NCBI GenBank assembly: GCA_028583685.1
Contig: JAMXIF010001177.1
Coordinates: forward strand, 5,011,068 to 5,075,067
DNA length: 64,000 nt
Direction of reading: 5' to 3'
Origin: Petaurus breviceps papuanus
Taxonomy: Eukaryota; Chordata; Mammalia; Diprotodontia; Petauridae
In this document: positions 48,040 to 60,920 of the stretch, in pieces
How the letters are laid out: each line of letters opens with the position of its first letter
Position numbering within the stretch: the first letter of the stretch is position 1
Notes under the pieces: generated by a model
What the model was told of the DNA's origin: nothing
Seen by the model: the letters and a program-made list of their open reading frames with translations, nothing else
Database searches by the model: none
Position numbers and translations under genes: made by a program

Positions 48040-50110
48040 TCAATTGGAGGGACTTCTGGGCCATGTGAGCAACAGGATGGTGAACTAGACACTTTCTCTG
48101 ATTCCTATAACCTCTCAGACCTCCCCTGAATAGAAATTATATGCTAAAGATAAAGCAATTTCAGCTGTTTCCATGGTCTAGGACACGAAGAATATAAAAC
48201 GGTATAAACAAACAAATAAACCCAAACCCAGGAACTGACATTCACTGACCTATATATTCACTCAGCATGTCTCTTTCACCTCATATCCTACTGGCAATGT
48301 GAGAGGATGCACTAGCAGACCCAAGGACATGACACAGGTTTACATCAAAACCCACCCCTATATCTGTAGCAACAAGAACCCCCACATACCCAGGGTGGCT
48401 GCCAACACAGGTTCTTAGATCTGCTTTTCTAAAGGAAAGCAACTCAAAATGGGTTAACAATCTTGCTTTAATCAATCAAACATATCATTTACCTAGTTCA
48501 GGGGAAAAAGGTCAGTGCCCCAAACTTCAGAGCATACAGACGGGTTACAAGCAGAAGTTACAAGACAGAGAAACATTTCAAACAGACAGGCCTCCAACTG
48601 TCCAACCATTACATTCATACCTAGTCAGTTACCAGAGAGGGAAGCATCAACATCTGGGTTTTCAAAGCCGGGGAGTTAAACAGCTGCCCAGAGTCTTGTC
48701 TGGTCAAATCACACAACATTTGTCAAAGTGAGCCCCAAAACAAAGCCTCAAATCAGGGTTTATATAGCCTTCTCCTGGCTCAGAGAATGTAACAACCCTC
48801 TTGACCCACTGCCCAATCACAAAGTATCTCCTGAAAAACAAGCCTCCTGCCACAGGCTCCAGGTGCACTTAAGCCTATCAAAGGGCCTAAGGGCAGGGAA
48901 GATATTAAATTCCCATTCCCATTACATTATCCTGGTACCTCCTCCTCCTCCTCCTTTCCAGTGCCTCAGAGACCCTAAATTCAGGCTGTAGAAGTTTTCT
49001 TGGGACTCAGCAGCCAGCTTGGCCACAGCACTTCAGGAGCAGAAGTCTTCCAGGGGCTACAGTCTGAAAGCACCAATACTTTAAAGCTCTGAACAACTGG
49101 TAGCTCTGAACATCCGGTGCTGGTGAAAGTAGTCTCTGAACTGCCAGTGAGAGGCCAAAGAATTAAGGAAGAGAGGGAGTGTGACAGGTCACTAGGACAG
49201 GACACTATGCATGTGGGGAGCTGTACAGCATTCCACCAAACTGTAGAGACGAGCACAAACTAGCTCAGGCCAGTGCTGACAACAGAAAGGTCAACTGGGG
49301 TAGAGACCTAGGCTGGTGATCTGTGGATTTCCCAGTGTGGGAGGAGACTGAGACCCTTTGGGATCCATCTCCTAAGGAAATCACCATCAGAGGGGAGGGA
49401 ATTGGAAGTGAGCAATATGGAAAATAATGGGGGTGGAGGGTGGGGAGGAAGACTTACAGTATTAAAGATTCCAGGGAGAAGAAATCTCAGAGACCTTGAA
49501 CACAGCAAATAAATCAAACTACCAACAAAAAAATGTGGCCTCCTGATCTAGTAAACAGATATGGCATCTATGAATGAATACTGTAAAAAGAGAAATGCAA
49601 TTATGAGAGCAGAATTTATGTCCTGAATACCAAAAATAATGAGCAAAATAGAAAAACTTGAATCTGTGGTGGAAAGCCTCACCAAAGAAATAAACGATAG
49701 ATTAGAAATACAAATACATAGAAGTGGAAGACAATCTAGAAGAAAAGAAGCAAAAAACCCCAAGAACATAATAGGAAAATATGCTCACTATGCAAACACA
49801 ACATACTGATCTTGAAGACAAGATGTGTAGAGACAACTTAAGGATCCCCAAAATACACAAAAGATTTGTATAGATTCACTACTTAAATAACTAATCCAAT
49901 ATAATAAAAAATGACAATACTACCAAATTAATTTATAAGCTTAATGCTATACCAATGAAATTGCCAAGAGGATACTTCACAAAGCTTCGTAAAATTATAA
50001 AATTTTATTTGGAACAACAGAAGATCTAGAATATCAAGAGAAATGATGAAAAGAAATATGGATGAGGGAGGAATAGACCTCAAACTGTATTAAACTAGTA
50101 TATCAAACTA
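48040..50110 (+). mobile_element. L1 with 5' UTR, ORF1 and a short ORF2 piece
   Basis: A start-like gggacttctgggccatgtga near 48050, GC-richer 5' UTR (48930-49500), ORF1 coiled-coil codons (49560-49850), then a distal ORF2 piece with tatttggaacaacagaagat near 50007. Most of ORF2 is missing and an LTR interrupts the 5' UTR. Confidence 0.65.
48365..48926 (-). mobile_element. Solo LTR fossil, family X (562 bp)
   Basis: The minus strand begins TGTAATGGGAATGGG and ends TTGTTGCTACA. The duplication is ATATC at 48360-48364 and TTATC at 48927-48931. High similarity to 31549-32089, with a few small insertions. Confidence 0.85.
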
Positions 50111-53100
50111 TCTCCTCTTGGTGGAGATCAAATTGGCTCATTCTGGCCTCCTAGCCAAGATTACAAGAGGCAGATTAGTCCCATGAAATAATTAGCATTC
50201 CTTAACTGTTAGAGAGGGATGTGATCAGCCATACCTGAATGCCATCTCATTTTTCCTAGCTGTAGTCACTTGTAATGTTCCCCAATTATCCAGGCTGACC
50301 TCCAACCCCCTCCCCCCCACCTGTCCTGCCCCTTCTCACAGGGGTCTTTACTGAGGTTGCCAGAGTGATCCATTTTGTTAACAGTTATATGTGTCACTGT
50401 TAATAAACTGATTTTGCTCAGAGAATGTACCTTAGTTTACCTTTATTGCATTTTATTCACCACAGTTTTGAAGATCCCACTGAGATTGGGGGAGGGATCC
50501 TGGCTTCCCAGACTCTCTTAGTAGAATCCTTCTTTTTTTCTTTGGGCCCTGGCAAAATTTTTCACCCAAAGGGAGGGTTTCTTTTAGAGACCTGTGGTTG
50601 TAAACTTACCCTCCTCTCAAATCCGAATCTTCTCTGGGCTAGGAGGCAAGTGCCCCATTGGGGCCAGTTTTGTCTGTCTACGCTTGTCCTGGGGTATGTT
50701 TTGTGTTCAGTGTGATAATTTGGAAATAACTGTCAATACATAGGCAATTTTTTTCCCTTAGGGAAGAACCCCAACTTGAGGATTGGTGTTAATCAAAAAC
50801 ATTTTTTTTTTTTGGTATTTGTCTGTGTAAATCAAGTTGTTTTCCTCCCATAGCCTGATCAGCCGGAAAGGGTAGTATAACATGGCCTCTCCAGACATCT
50901 AGCGACCAAACTGAGAATAGCAGTGACATGCTTGCATATTTTAGATGTGAATTTTATCAGTGGTATGTAGAATTTGTTACATGACAATTGTTCCTTTAAT
51001 TTGTTTAAGGAGAGAGAGTCTCCAGGTTTGGCTCTAATACTATCTATCCTCTATTAGCTCATAAACTGATTCCCCAGACAAAAGGACTGAATCTATTGGC
51101 AGTGGCACCTGTGCTTGAAGGGCATGACACTGTCAACTCAGTTGTAGAAGTCAAGGGTCAATAGGGGAAGCCTACATCTTCCCAGAAAGTTTCACTGATG
51201 CCAAAAGCACAGTGTTTCTGAATAACTCATAAGTTTTCCCTTAACCATCAATTCTGGTGCTAAAAACTGATCTCCAGTTTGAACACCATGGGTAATCAGA
51301 GGGATTCCCGCTAGCAGTTCCTGAACTTTGAGTAGTGAGGCCTGGGGCAATGCCATTAAGGTAAGCCACACAGCCCCTCAGGAGGGATTCATAAAAAAAC
51401 AAACAAAAACCCCCCAAACAATTAAAACCTTAGAAGGACACTCTCAGAGACCTTATCTCTATTAGTCACTCAAGTATCTAAATTGGAAATTGAACCAGCA
51501 AAAAATATTTTAAAATTTTCTAATTAGAAGAGGTACTTTACTTGACAAGAAAAAGTAAAATTCAGAGGTTTCTACTGAAGCCTCAAACTAATACGAGTGA
51601 GGATACCTCATATTTACTGTCTTAACTAAAATTTGTGGGGACACTCCCCAAAGGTTCATCAACTCTGTTTATCTGTGTGTCTTGCAAATTTTTCCTAGGC
51701 CACATTTAAGAATTTTTTTTTTAATATGATGGAAGCTAAAGGTAGCAAAAATAGCATACCGAAAGGAACTCCCTTAGAAAAACTCCTCGATGCATGGGAT
51801 AAGAGAGATTTCCCAACTGAGCCAGAGATGACTAAAAAAACAAGCAATTCGATTTTATGTTATCTGGTTTGCAATGGGGAAAAATTCAGCCAATAAATTA
51901 TTTTCACCTCAATTTGGTACCTTTGACTATCATTTGCTGAAAGATTTAGTCATACCAGATAAAAACACAAACTACAATACTGATATTGATGGAGCAAATT
52001 AACTGATCCTTTCAATTTAAGTCACCTGATGGCATCTGATCAATACCTTTTGAGGTGTCCTCTCTTTCTTGACCTTTCTAGATCTCTACCCTATTTTATC
52101 TTTCTAGATCTCTACCCTGTTTTATCTTTTTCCTCTCCCATTTCTTTACCCCCTCTTGCTCCTTTGTCCTCACCTCTGACTTTCTACTCTACTTTAATCC
52201 TTTCATCTTCAGTTCCTTGATGGCCTTCTCCTCTGCTCTCATTCCATCTCTCTATCTTGCCTTGCCAGTTTCTTCCCCATTCCTATATCTTCCTCTGCCC
52301 CAGTGCAACCTTTTCTGGCTATCTCTCCTGTTCTTGAGCATTCTCTACCAATTGTAGCCCCTTCTTCACCTCCTCCGTCTCTTCTCTTGCTTTTTGCACC
52401 TCCATCTTACTCACCCTGTCTTGACTAGACTTAAATCTCCCAAAGAAGAGAGGAAACCTATAAGCATCTTCTTTCTGCAAGAAACTGATACTTACCATCA
52501 TAGGGCAATGTAGTTCTTAAACAACTAAATGTCCTAACTCTCTGTACCTTCCATGAAGGGGCAACTGAGGGTTATATTTGGAGCAGCTGGACACTGCAAA
52601 CAATGGATACCTTTCTTCAGTGTACCCTTGTTGCTCTAAAAACTATGTTCCAGAAACCTTTGCAGCTAGATCAACATCTCTTAACTCTGTTGGAGTTCAA
52701 AAGGGCCCTGTATTGGGGCTCCCAATAGGTCCTTCACTCTTTTTATACATGTGCAGGGGTGGGGTAGGGTTTCTGTTGTCCTACCTCAAGCATTAGGTCA
52801 CACTCTGAGCCCAATAACTTATTATTCTGCTGTTTGATTCTGAGCCATAGCTGCCACTGCCCTTTCAGTGGACAAGGCTTGTAATTTGGTTTGGGGCTCC
52901 CTTTTGATAAAGCAGTGCAATCACGAAGTTGAGGCCCTCTTACTCTTGCCCTCTCACTCATCCCTGCCACAGTGCTCCCTGATTTACCAGTCTCTGGAGA
53001 GCCATTCCATAACTGTGCCTCTGTAGCAGACAAGGCTGAAAAGCCCTGTAATGATCCTTTTGATGCTCCTCTAGAAAACTCTGACTTTATTTTCTATACA

Positions 53101-53313
53101 GATGGGTCATCTGTTATGAGAGATGGTTCCCAGTATACTGGTGCTGATATAGTTTCTGAGTTTGATATCTTCAGGTCAGTTTGTATGCCCTCTAATCTCA
53201 GGGTTCAGGCTGCTGAACTCATGGCCCTTATTCAGGTGTGCCAGAGGAAAAAAAGTCCACAATCTATACAAATATACATTTGATATCTGCCACACTGGCT
53301 ACAGAGGGAATTT

Positions 53314-53812
53314 ATTTATTTATTTATTTTATTCTTAATTTTTTCTTTCTTTTTTAAAATTAATTTGTTTGTTTACTTTTAGTTTGCAAGATTCAATTCC
53401 ACAATTCCTTGAGTTTCACATTCTGTCCCCCTCGCTCCACCCCCCCATCATGGCAGCATACAATCAAGTATAGGATCTGTAAATACTTTTGCATTATACA
53501 TTGGTCAGGTTATAAAGAAGGATTGTATCAGATGGAATGAAAAATGGTAAAGAGGAAATAAAACCAAACAAGAAAAAGAAAAAGATCAGGTAGTTTGCTT
53601 CAATCTGGATTCAAATTCAGTTCTTTCTAGTTCTCTCTCTGGATGTAGGCATCTCTCTCCATCATGAATCTTTTGGGATTGACATATCACTGCATTGCTG
53701 AGAAGAGTCCAGTCTGTCAAAGTTGGTCATCACACATACGTTGTGTTTGTAATTGTGTACAAATTTCTCCTGGTTCTACTCTTCTCACTCAGCATCAGTT
53801 CGTATAAGTCTT
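53314..53812 (-). mobile_element. L1 3' end inserted in the retroviral fossil
   Basis: A 5'-truncated antisense L1 3' UTR of 499 bp with the exact 13-bp duplication ACAGAGGGAATTT at 53301-53313 and 53813-53825. Highly similar to 62115-62575. Confidence 0.9.
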
Positions 53813-55054
53813 ACAGAGGGAATTTTTAATATCATCAAAACTTTCTGCTGCCTTGAACATTCTTCCATTCCACACGGGAGGGGACTGATCATGTTTCAAG
53901 AGGGACTGATCGTGCTAATGTTGCAGTCAAGCAATCATGCTGCCTTCTGGTGATGAGAACATCTTTCTTTCCTATGATAACTCTGAAGTGGAGAAGTGGA
54001 AACAACTATATAAGGCAAAACCAGTTGTCAGGGTCTGGGTGTCTTTGCAGGACAAATCATTCCTTCCCTGGAGTTTCTATCATGAGGTATGTTTATTAGT
54101 TCACAGGAGGGGCTATTTTGGCACTCAAGGAATTGTGGATTCCATTATGAGAACTTGGATTGCCCCAGGCTTCACCAACATAGCTGCCATGTATGTGCCT
54201 CTTTGCCTACTTTCCAGGCTTATAACCAACATACCTTCCCTGGCAAAGCCTATAGTGGGCATCCCTTAGCTTATACACACTTTGAGCATTTACAAATTGA
54301 TTTAATCTGCATGCCTAAGACTAGATAGTATAGAGTCTGACTTGTTATATCATTCACCCAGGAAAAACCTTTCCAGGCTTTCATGCCACAGGTGGATTTG
54401 TTGCTAAAATACTCTTTAAGGAGATTGTCTCTCACTTCAGCCTACCAGCCTGAATTGACTCTGACAAGGGCATCCACCCCTGTCCTAGACCCATTCTATC
54501 TTATCCTAAATCCACTATTTTCTAGGAGTGATTCCATAATTCCACACACCTTACCACCCCCAATCTCAGGCCAAGGTGAGAGTATGAGTAAGGAGCTTAA
54601 AATGACAGTTGAAAAATTGTGTACCGAGACATCTAAAATGGTCTGATGTTCTCCTCCTCGCATCATTCTATTTGTGCTGCAGGACAAAGTGAGAAATTAC
54701 ATATATCTCCTTCTGAAGTGCTGTTTGGAGAGTGCCTACCTTCCTCTCCCATCCAAGAGAAACCTTTTCCCCCAGTATATACATCATTACTAGGAGGAAA
54801 TACCTCTTTTGCTTTTTATATACAGGAATTACAAACCAGGCTGTGCAAATTCCATGACACAGGAACAGCAGTAGCAGCGCAGGCTGGACCTTTGGACTTT
54901 TCTATGCAAAAGGATGCTTTCCAGTGGTCTTTCCTTGGTACATAATGTTGATGGTGAGCATGAGCACATTAAAAACCTTATAAATTTGGCTTACAGATGA
55001 ATGATCTATGAGGGGAGTGGGCTGATCCCTCCTCTCATGAACCAAAGGGGGAAT

Positions 55055-55860
55055 TGAGAAAATTGTGGAAACTGAAAGAACCACACTGACTCCATTTTGT
55101 GACAATTCTGAATCTAACTTGGTTCCCTTTCCTATTTCTGCTTTGTAAGAAAACTATTCAGTTATGAGAATTGTGAGAAAATTTTATTGCATTGCTTGAA
55201 CCCAGACTTGCATGGCTGGGAAGTTGGACCTTAGCACCATCTGTTGCTTAGAGACCCTTAAATAAGGACCTAGTTTATGCTGACTAGAAACCCAGTCAGA
55301 TTTGAAGATTAATGCAAGTTTTCTCACAATTATATGTGTAAGAATGGAGATTATTTGTATGTTGTTTTACTCCCATTAAGAAATGGTAAATGCTCCCAGG
55401 CTGTTGGGAGCTTGTGATAAGCCTTTCTTGTTTTGCAAAGATGGTAGTTGAGTACATCCTGGCTTCAGGGGAAATAGGAAGGCTGGGACATGACAAACAG
55501 CTCAGACCAGAGGGGTCATGCCCCAGTAACAAGTGTTCTCTCTACTGCAGCTGTGTAATTAGCCTCATGTATATTAACTGACTCACCTTAAGGTAGAGCT
55601 TTCCACCATTTTCTGGTCATGGGATGCATCACCAGGAAGGGGGAAATACACTAAGGAGGGAATGTAACCTTGAGGAGTCTGGACCAATCCTGACTCTGAT
55701 GGGAGGGATATGACTAACAATATTTAAGCTTGCTTTTGCTTCTGCATGGGTGTATGTGCTCTTTGGGAGCAGCACACCCGATTCCTTTGAGAAGTGTAAT
55801 AAACACCTTCCTCTGCCCAATTTGTTTCTGAGTTCTTTCTGTGAGAATGGGTCTATCACA
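55055..55860 (+). mobile_element. 3' LTR of the class I fossil (806 bp)
   Basis: It directly follows the purine tract, begins TGAGAAAATTGTGG and ends GTCTATCACA. AATAAA lies at 55798-55803. Confidence 0.65.
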
Positions 55861-56087
55861 TGGATATTCTTGAGGGCTTGCAACCAGGGAAGCAGTGGGC
55901 AGTGGCAGCTCACCTGGGCTTACTCCCTGACCTTATCTGGGAAGTCCTATGATCCCCACAAGTGTGTTTCTCACATACATCTCAAAATGTAGTTGAAAAC
56001 TGGCCTCATACTGGTCAGTCAGTTATTTTTTCCTTCCCTACTCAGAAAACTCCTAATTTTTCTTCTAATTAGAAATCAGATGACCTA

Positions 56088-56218
56088 GGGGTGGCCAGGT
56101 GATACAGTGAGTAAGAGGATTGGTTCCGGCCTCAGATACTTGGCACCCACACAAAAATAACTGGCTGTGTAACCTTGATCAAGTTACGTAATCCCAATTG
56201 CTTAAAAAAAAAAAAAAA
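56088..56218 (+). mobile_element. tRNA-derived SINE, young by its flanks
   Basis: The exact 16-bp duplication GAAATCAGATGACCTA lies at 56072-56087 and 56219-56234. The unit belongs to the ggccaggtg subfamily and lacks part of its middle. Confidence 0.9.
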
Positions 56219-56296
56219 GAAATCAGATGACCTAATCTTGTATCCCGGTTATATACTGTTATTTGTTTTCTTTTAATGCATAAAAATCTGTCTCCC

Positions 56297-56443
56297 AGGG
56301 GCAGCTAGGTTGCATAGTGAATAGAGCACTAGCCCTGAAGTTAGGAGGACCTAAAGTCAAATTCGGCCTCAGACACTTGACACTTAACTGTGTGACCTTG
56401 GGCAAGTCACTGAAACCCAATTGCCTTGCCTTTCCTCTCCAAA
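56297..56443 (+). mobile_element. tRNA-derived SINE
   Basis: The duplication is AAAAATCTGTCTCCC at 56282-56296 and AAAAATCTTTCTCCC at 56444-56458. Confidence 0.85.
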
Positions 56444-56775
56444 AAAAATCTTTCTCCCCCTATATTTGGGGTCCAGTGCCAAGCCAAGGAGTCCTGACCC
56501 CAATTTGTTATGCAATTGGCAAGTATTTCTTAATAAAGTGACACACTCATAACCTTGAACCTTGGTTTCCATCGTTATTTCAGATTTCCCCAATCACAGC
56601 AGTGACTGGGAAGCTAGTTTAGAAAGCACAAAATGACCTATCCACATGGAGCATAAAAAAAAATTGAACACATAAACATATCAATGAGATCAAGTGAGAT
56701 AATGTATGTAAAATACCTTGCAAACTTCAAAGTGCTATATAAATGTTACCTATAAAGGTTTTAAAAAGTTATTAC

Positions 56776-56842
56776 CTTAGTGTAAAATACCACATAAAGC
56801 ACTTAGTAGAACGATCCACAAATAAATAGCGCTCTTCTTCTT
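56776..56842 (-). CDS. CATSPERE: CATSPERE exon B (67 nt)
   Basis: The acceptor is ttctttctactcag and the donor is gtaata. The leading AA completes a GAA codon with the G left by exon A, and the exon then reads EEERYLFVDRSTKCFMWYFT followed by L, ending in phase 2. EEERYLFV and the Cys-Phe-x-Trp-Tyr block are the strongest family landmarks in the window. They place this exon in the N-terminal extracellular domain. The flanks are AT-rich intron with no repeat running into the exon. Confidence 0.78.
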
Positions 56843-57840
56843 CTGAGTAGAAAGAAATAAAGGAGAAATGGGATTGATATGTGCTCTGAGATAATTTTAA
56901 AATAAAAACAACACTAGCAATATAATCTTAATCCTTATTTTCTAGATGAATAATGTAAGAAATAGAAAAACTCAAAATAATTCAGAATAACCAAAACAGT
57001 CATAGACAAATTCCAAAATGTAAACAAGAAATCTAGAAATTATACCATTTACCAAAGCTTTTTAATAACTGGCAAAAAAAACTTATCTCTACATCAATAA
57101 TAAATACAAAATAATTTGATGTTCACTGTTGTCCTCTTTTCTGCAATATTTAAATTTAATATTTTTATTAATTATTTTATATTTTATTAATTTAATAATC
57201 TGCAAAATTTAAATATTAAACAAACCTGACATTAGATATATATTCCAAAGGCTGCTTTTATCTCTACTGTGTTTATGAACAGAGCATCAAAGCAAAAACA
57301 GGTCAAAAGAATGCAGAAAAGAAAGGAAAAAGAGAAATTGCAAACAGGATTATGTGCCAAGAGGTTATTTTTCTTTTATCCCTTTCACCTAAGTGTTTAG
57401 AAGTCTATAGCAGGAAAACAGGTGAGATCTCCATTACCACTTTTGAAAGAATGAATTAAAAATATTTTAGAACTTAATAGGAGCCAAGCAATGTGCTAAG
57501 TGCTGGAGACACAAATAGAAAAGCAAGACAGTCTTTGTACTCAAGGAAGTCAAAGAGGAGAGAACATATTGAATGATTCAATCTACTACTATCATAGTAC
57601 TCTCATACTATACTATCATATAGTTCTACTGCTACATATCACTACTATCCTGGTGCCAAGGCAGCAACAAAACAAAACAAAACAAAACAAAACCTCCACA
57701 AAAAACCTCAACTCAGTCTTTCTATATCAATGAAACTGGCTGTGCTACAACCATAAGAGCCTATTCATTTTTTACCTGATTTAAAAAAAAAATTATGTAA
57801 GTGAAAAAAAAGATGCTTTAATCTCCAGAGTTCATTTCTT
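56843..57840. other. Intron between exons A and B, unique part
   Basis: AT-rich with a (CAAAA)n tract at about 57665-57693. A short MIR-like piece (aagcaatgtgctaagtgctg) is near 57485. No gene seen. Confidence 0.45.
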
Positions 57841-57849
57841 TTTTTGGTT

Positions 57850-60650
57850 TTTGTTTTTAAGGTTTTTTTTTTCAATTTGTTTATTTATTTTTAGTTTGCA
57901 ACATTCATTTCCACAAGATTTTGAGTTACAAAATTTCTCCCTGTCTTTTCCCTACCCCCCACCCCAAGATAGCGAGCCTATTGAATACCCCTTCCCCCAA
58001 TATGCTCTCTCTTATATCCTCCCCCACCTCCCCTAACTTTCTAGTAGGGCAAGTTGGATTTCTATACCCCAGTGCCTGTATATCTTATTTCCCAGTTGCA
58101 TGTAAAAAACGATTTTTTAAACATTTATTTTTAAAATTTTGATTTCTAGATTCTTTCCCTTCTTCCCTCCTCACCCACCCCCACTGGGAGGACATGCAAT
58201 CCAATATAGGTAGTACATGTGTAGTTACACAAAACATTTCCATAATAGTTATATTGTGAAAGACTAATTATATTTCCCTCCATCCTATCCTGCCTCCCAG
58301 TTATTCTATTTTCTACTTTGACCCTGTCCCTTTTCAAAAATGTTTGCTTCTAACTACCCTCTCCCCCAATCTGCCCTCCCTTCTATCATCTCCCCTCTTA
58401 TCCCCTTCCTGTAGGGTAAGATACCCAATTGAGTTTATATGTTATTCCTTCCTTAAGCCAAATTCAATCTTCCTGCTATTCCCCTCCATTGTAACAGTTT
58501 TCTCTTGTCTCTTTTATATGAGATAATTTACCCTATTGTATCTTTCCCTTTCTCCTTCTCCCATTATATTCCTCTCTCACCTCTTAATTTTATTTTTTAG
58601 ATATCATCCCTTCATATTTAACTGATCCTGTGCCCTCTGTGTATACATGTACACACATATAAATACACTCACATATGTATTTATACACACATACACCCTC
58701 CTATACATACATATATCTGTATGAATATATATATATATATACACACATACATATATATATTCCCTTCAACTATCCTTATACTGAGAAAAATTTCATGAGT
58801 TACAATTATCATTTTTCTATGTAGGAATATAAATAGTTCAACTTTAATAAGTTCCTTACGATTTCTTTTTCCTGTTCATCTTCTCATGTTCCCCTTGCTT
58901 CTTGTATTTGAAAGTCAGATTTTCTGTTCAGCTCTGGTCTTTTCATCAAGAATGCTTGAAAGGCCTCTATTTCATTGAATTTCCACATTTCCCCCTGAAG
59001 CATTATACTCAGTTTTGCTGGGTAGGTGACTCTTGGTTTTAGTCCTAGCTCCTTTGATCTCCAGAATATCATATTCCAAGCCCTTTGATCCCTTAATGTA
59101 GAAGCTGCTAGATCTTGTGTTATCCTGATGGTGTTTCCACAATACTCAAATTGTTTCTTCCTGACTGCTTGTAATATTTTCTCCTTGATCTGGGAACTCT
59201 GGAATTTGGCTATGATATTTCTAGGAGTTTTCTTTTTGGGATCTTTTTCAAGAGACCTTTGGTGAATTTTTTAAATTTCTATTTTGCCCTCTGGTTCTAC
59301 AATATCAGGGCAATTTTCCTTGATAATTTCTTGACGGATGATTTCTAGGTTCTTTTTTTGATCAAGGCTTTCAGGTAGTCCAGTAATTTTTAAATTATCT
59401 CTCCTGGATCTATTTTCCAGGTCAGTGTTTTTTCCAATGAGATATTTCACATTGCCTTCTATTTTTACATTTGTTTGGATCTGTTTTATAGTATCTTGAT
59501 TTCTCATAAAGTCATTAGCTTCCATTTGCTCCAATCTAATTCTGAAGCCATGATTCTCTTCAGCGAATTTTTGAAAATCCTTTTCCATTTGGTCAATTTG
59601 ACTTTTTAAGGCATTCTTTTCCTCATTGGCTTTTTGGGCCTCTTTTGGCATTTGAGTCAGTCTATTTTTTAAGGTATTATTTTCTTCAGTCAGGCTGTTG
59701 ACTCTTTTTTCATGATTTCCTTGCATCATTCTCATTTCTCTTCCCAATTTTTCTTCCACTTCATTTTCAAAATCCTTCTTGAGCTCCTCCATGGCCTGTT
59801 ACCAATTCATATTTTTCTTGGATGCTTTTGATGCAGGAGTTTACTTTGTTGTCTTTTTCTTGTTCCATGTTTTGATCCTTTTTGTCCCCCCAAAAAGTTT
59901 CTAGGGTCTGACTGTGCTTTCTCTATTTGCTCATCTTGGCAGCCAATTACTTGACTTTTGAGCTCTTTGCCATGGTGGGAACTCTGCTTCCAGAGTGGAA
60001 AGAGTTATGTCCCAAATTGCTGGGGGTTTTGCCATCGTCAGAGCTATGAGGAGGGCACCTTCTCTACAGCCACCACATGCTCTGGCACACTGCCATTCCT
60101 CACCCCAGGACTGTTACCCAAGACTGTGACCCAGATCCAAGCAGGTCAAAGCAAGAGTGTTACCCTCTTAATGGTTGCATGGTCCCCCTATGATCTGCAG
60201 GCCAGAAGCTCCAGAGGCAGCCACATGGCAGCACCTGCAGCCCCGGGGACAGGGACCAGACTGAGCTCTTCTCTTACCCAGTTCCAACAGAGTTACCTAC
60301 TGACCTTTTTCTTTCTCTTTGGTGTTTATAGGTTGAGAAGTCTGGAAACCACCACAGCTGCTGTGATTCACTCTCCTGAAGCCTGCTCTGGCTGGTCTGT
60401 GCTGCTGGTCAGGACCCTCCTGGGTCTGGGCCAGCACAGGTCATGCTGGACTGTGCTTGGCTCCCAGCCCTGTGCAATAGATCCTTCCTGCTGGCCTGCC
60501 AGGCTGCCTTCAGCGGGAGATGTGTTTCTCTCTGTTACTTTGTGGGCCCTGTAGCTCTAAAATTTGTTTAGAGTCATTTTTTTTACAGGTATTGGAGATG
60601 GTTGGAGTGGGAGATAAAGCAAGTGCCTGCTTTAACTCTTGGTTCCACCC
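57850..60650 (-). mobile_element. Full-span HAL1, antisense
   Basis: The minus strand runs from a 5' UTR near 60650 through ORF1 (about 59940-58880) to a 3' UTR and T-rich edge near 57850. A single ORF1 frame of about 173 codons survives at 59792-59271 and includes LGREMRMMQGNHEKRVNSLT, three 21-residue coiled-coil units and RRDNLKITGLPESLD. ORF2 is absent. Flanking duplications could not be fixed. Confidence 0.8.
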
Positions 60651-60920
60651 CCTAAAAATATTTAAAGTAACTAAAATGTTAAAGTACAAATACACAGTCT
60701 CATAAATAAAATTTCAAACTCTCAGCATATAACTATACAGCAATGTAAGTTTCCATATGCTTTACATTACAATTTGCTTCATATCTTTGTAGCCAAAATG
60801 CAGTCTACAAGCTAATATTGAAAAACGGTAGTTATTCAGAAAGAAGACATTATAAGACTTAACAAGTAAAAATGATTTCTCAAGATTTAAAAAGTCATTG
60901 TTAAAATCAACTTACCTTAC

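Larger units (their letters stand above)
50113..55860 (+). mobile_element. Broken class I (gammaretrovirus-like) endogenous retrovirus
   Basis: A fossil provirus in plus orientation. Parts: an LTR-like 5' end with AATAAA (about 50113-50462), a leader, a gag start region near 51727, a protease/reverse-transcriptase remnant (about 52560-52970), RNase H with FYTDGSS near 53093, an integrase remnant (about 53960-54930), a purine tract AAAGGGGGAA at 55044-55053 and a 3' LTR (55055-55860). No env is recognisable. It carries many inactivating changes (certainly more than five), large losses and an L1 insertion, so it is old and dead. The 5' and 3' LTR-like ends do not look alike, so two elements may be joined here. 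Confidence 0.75.
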
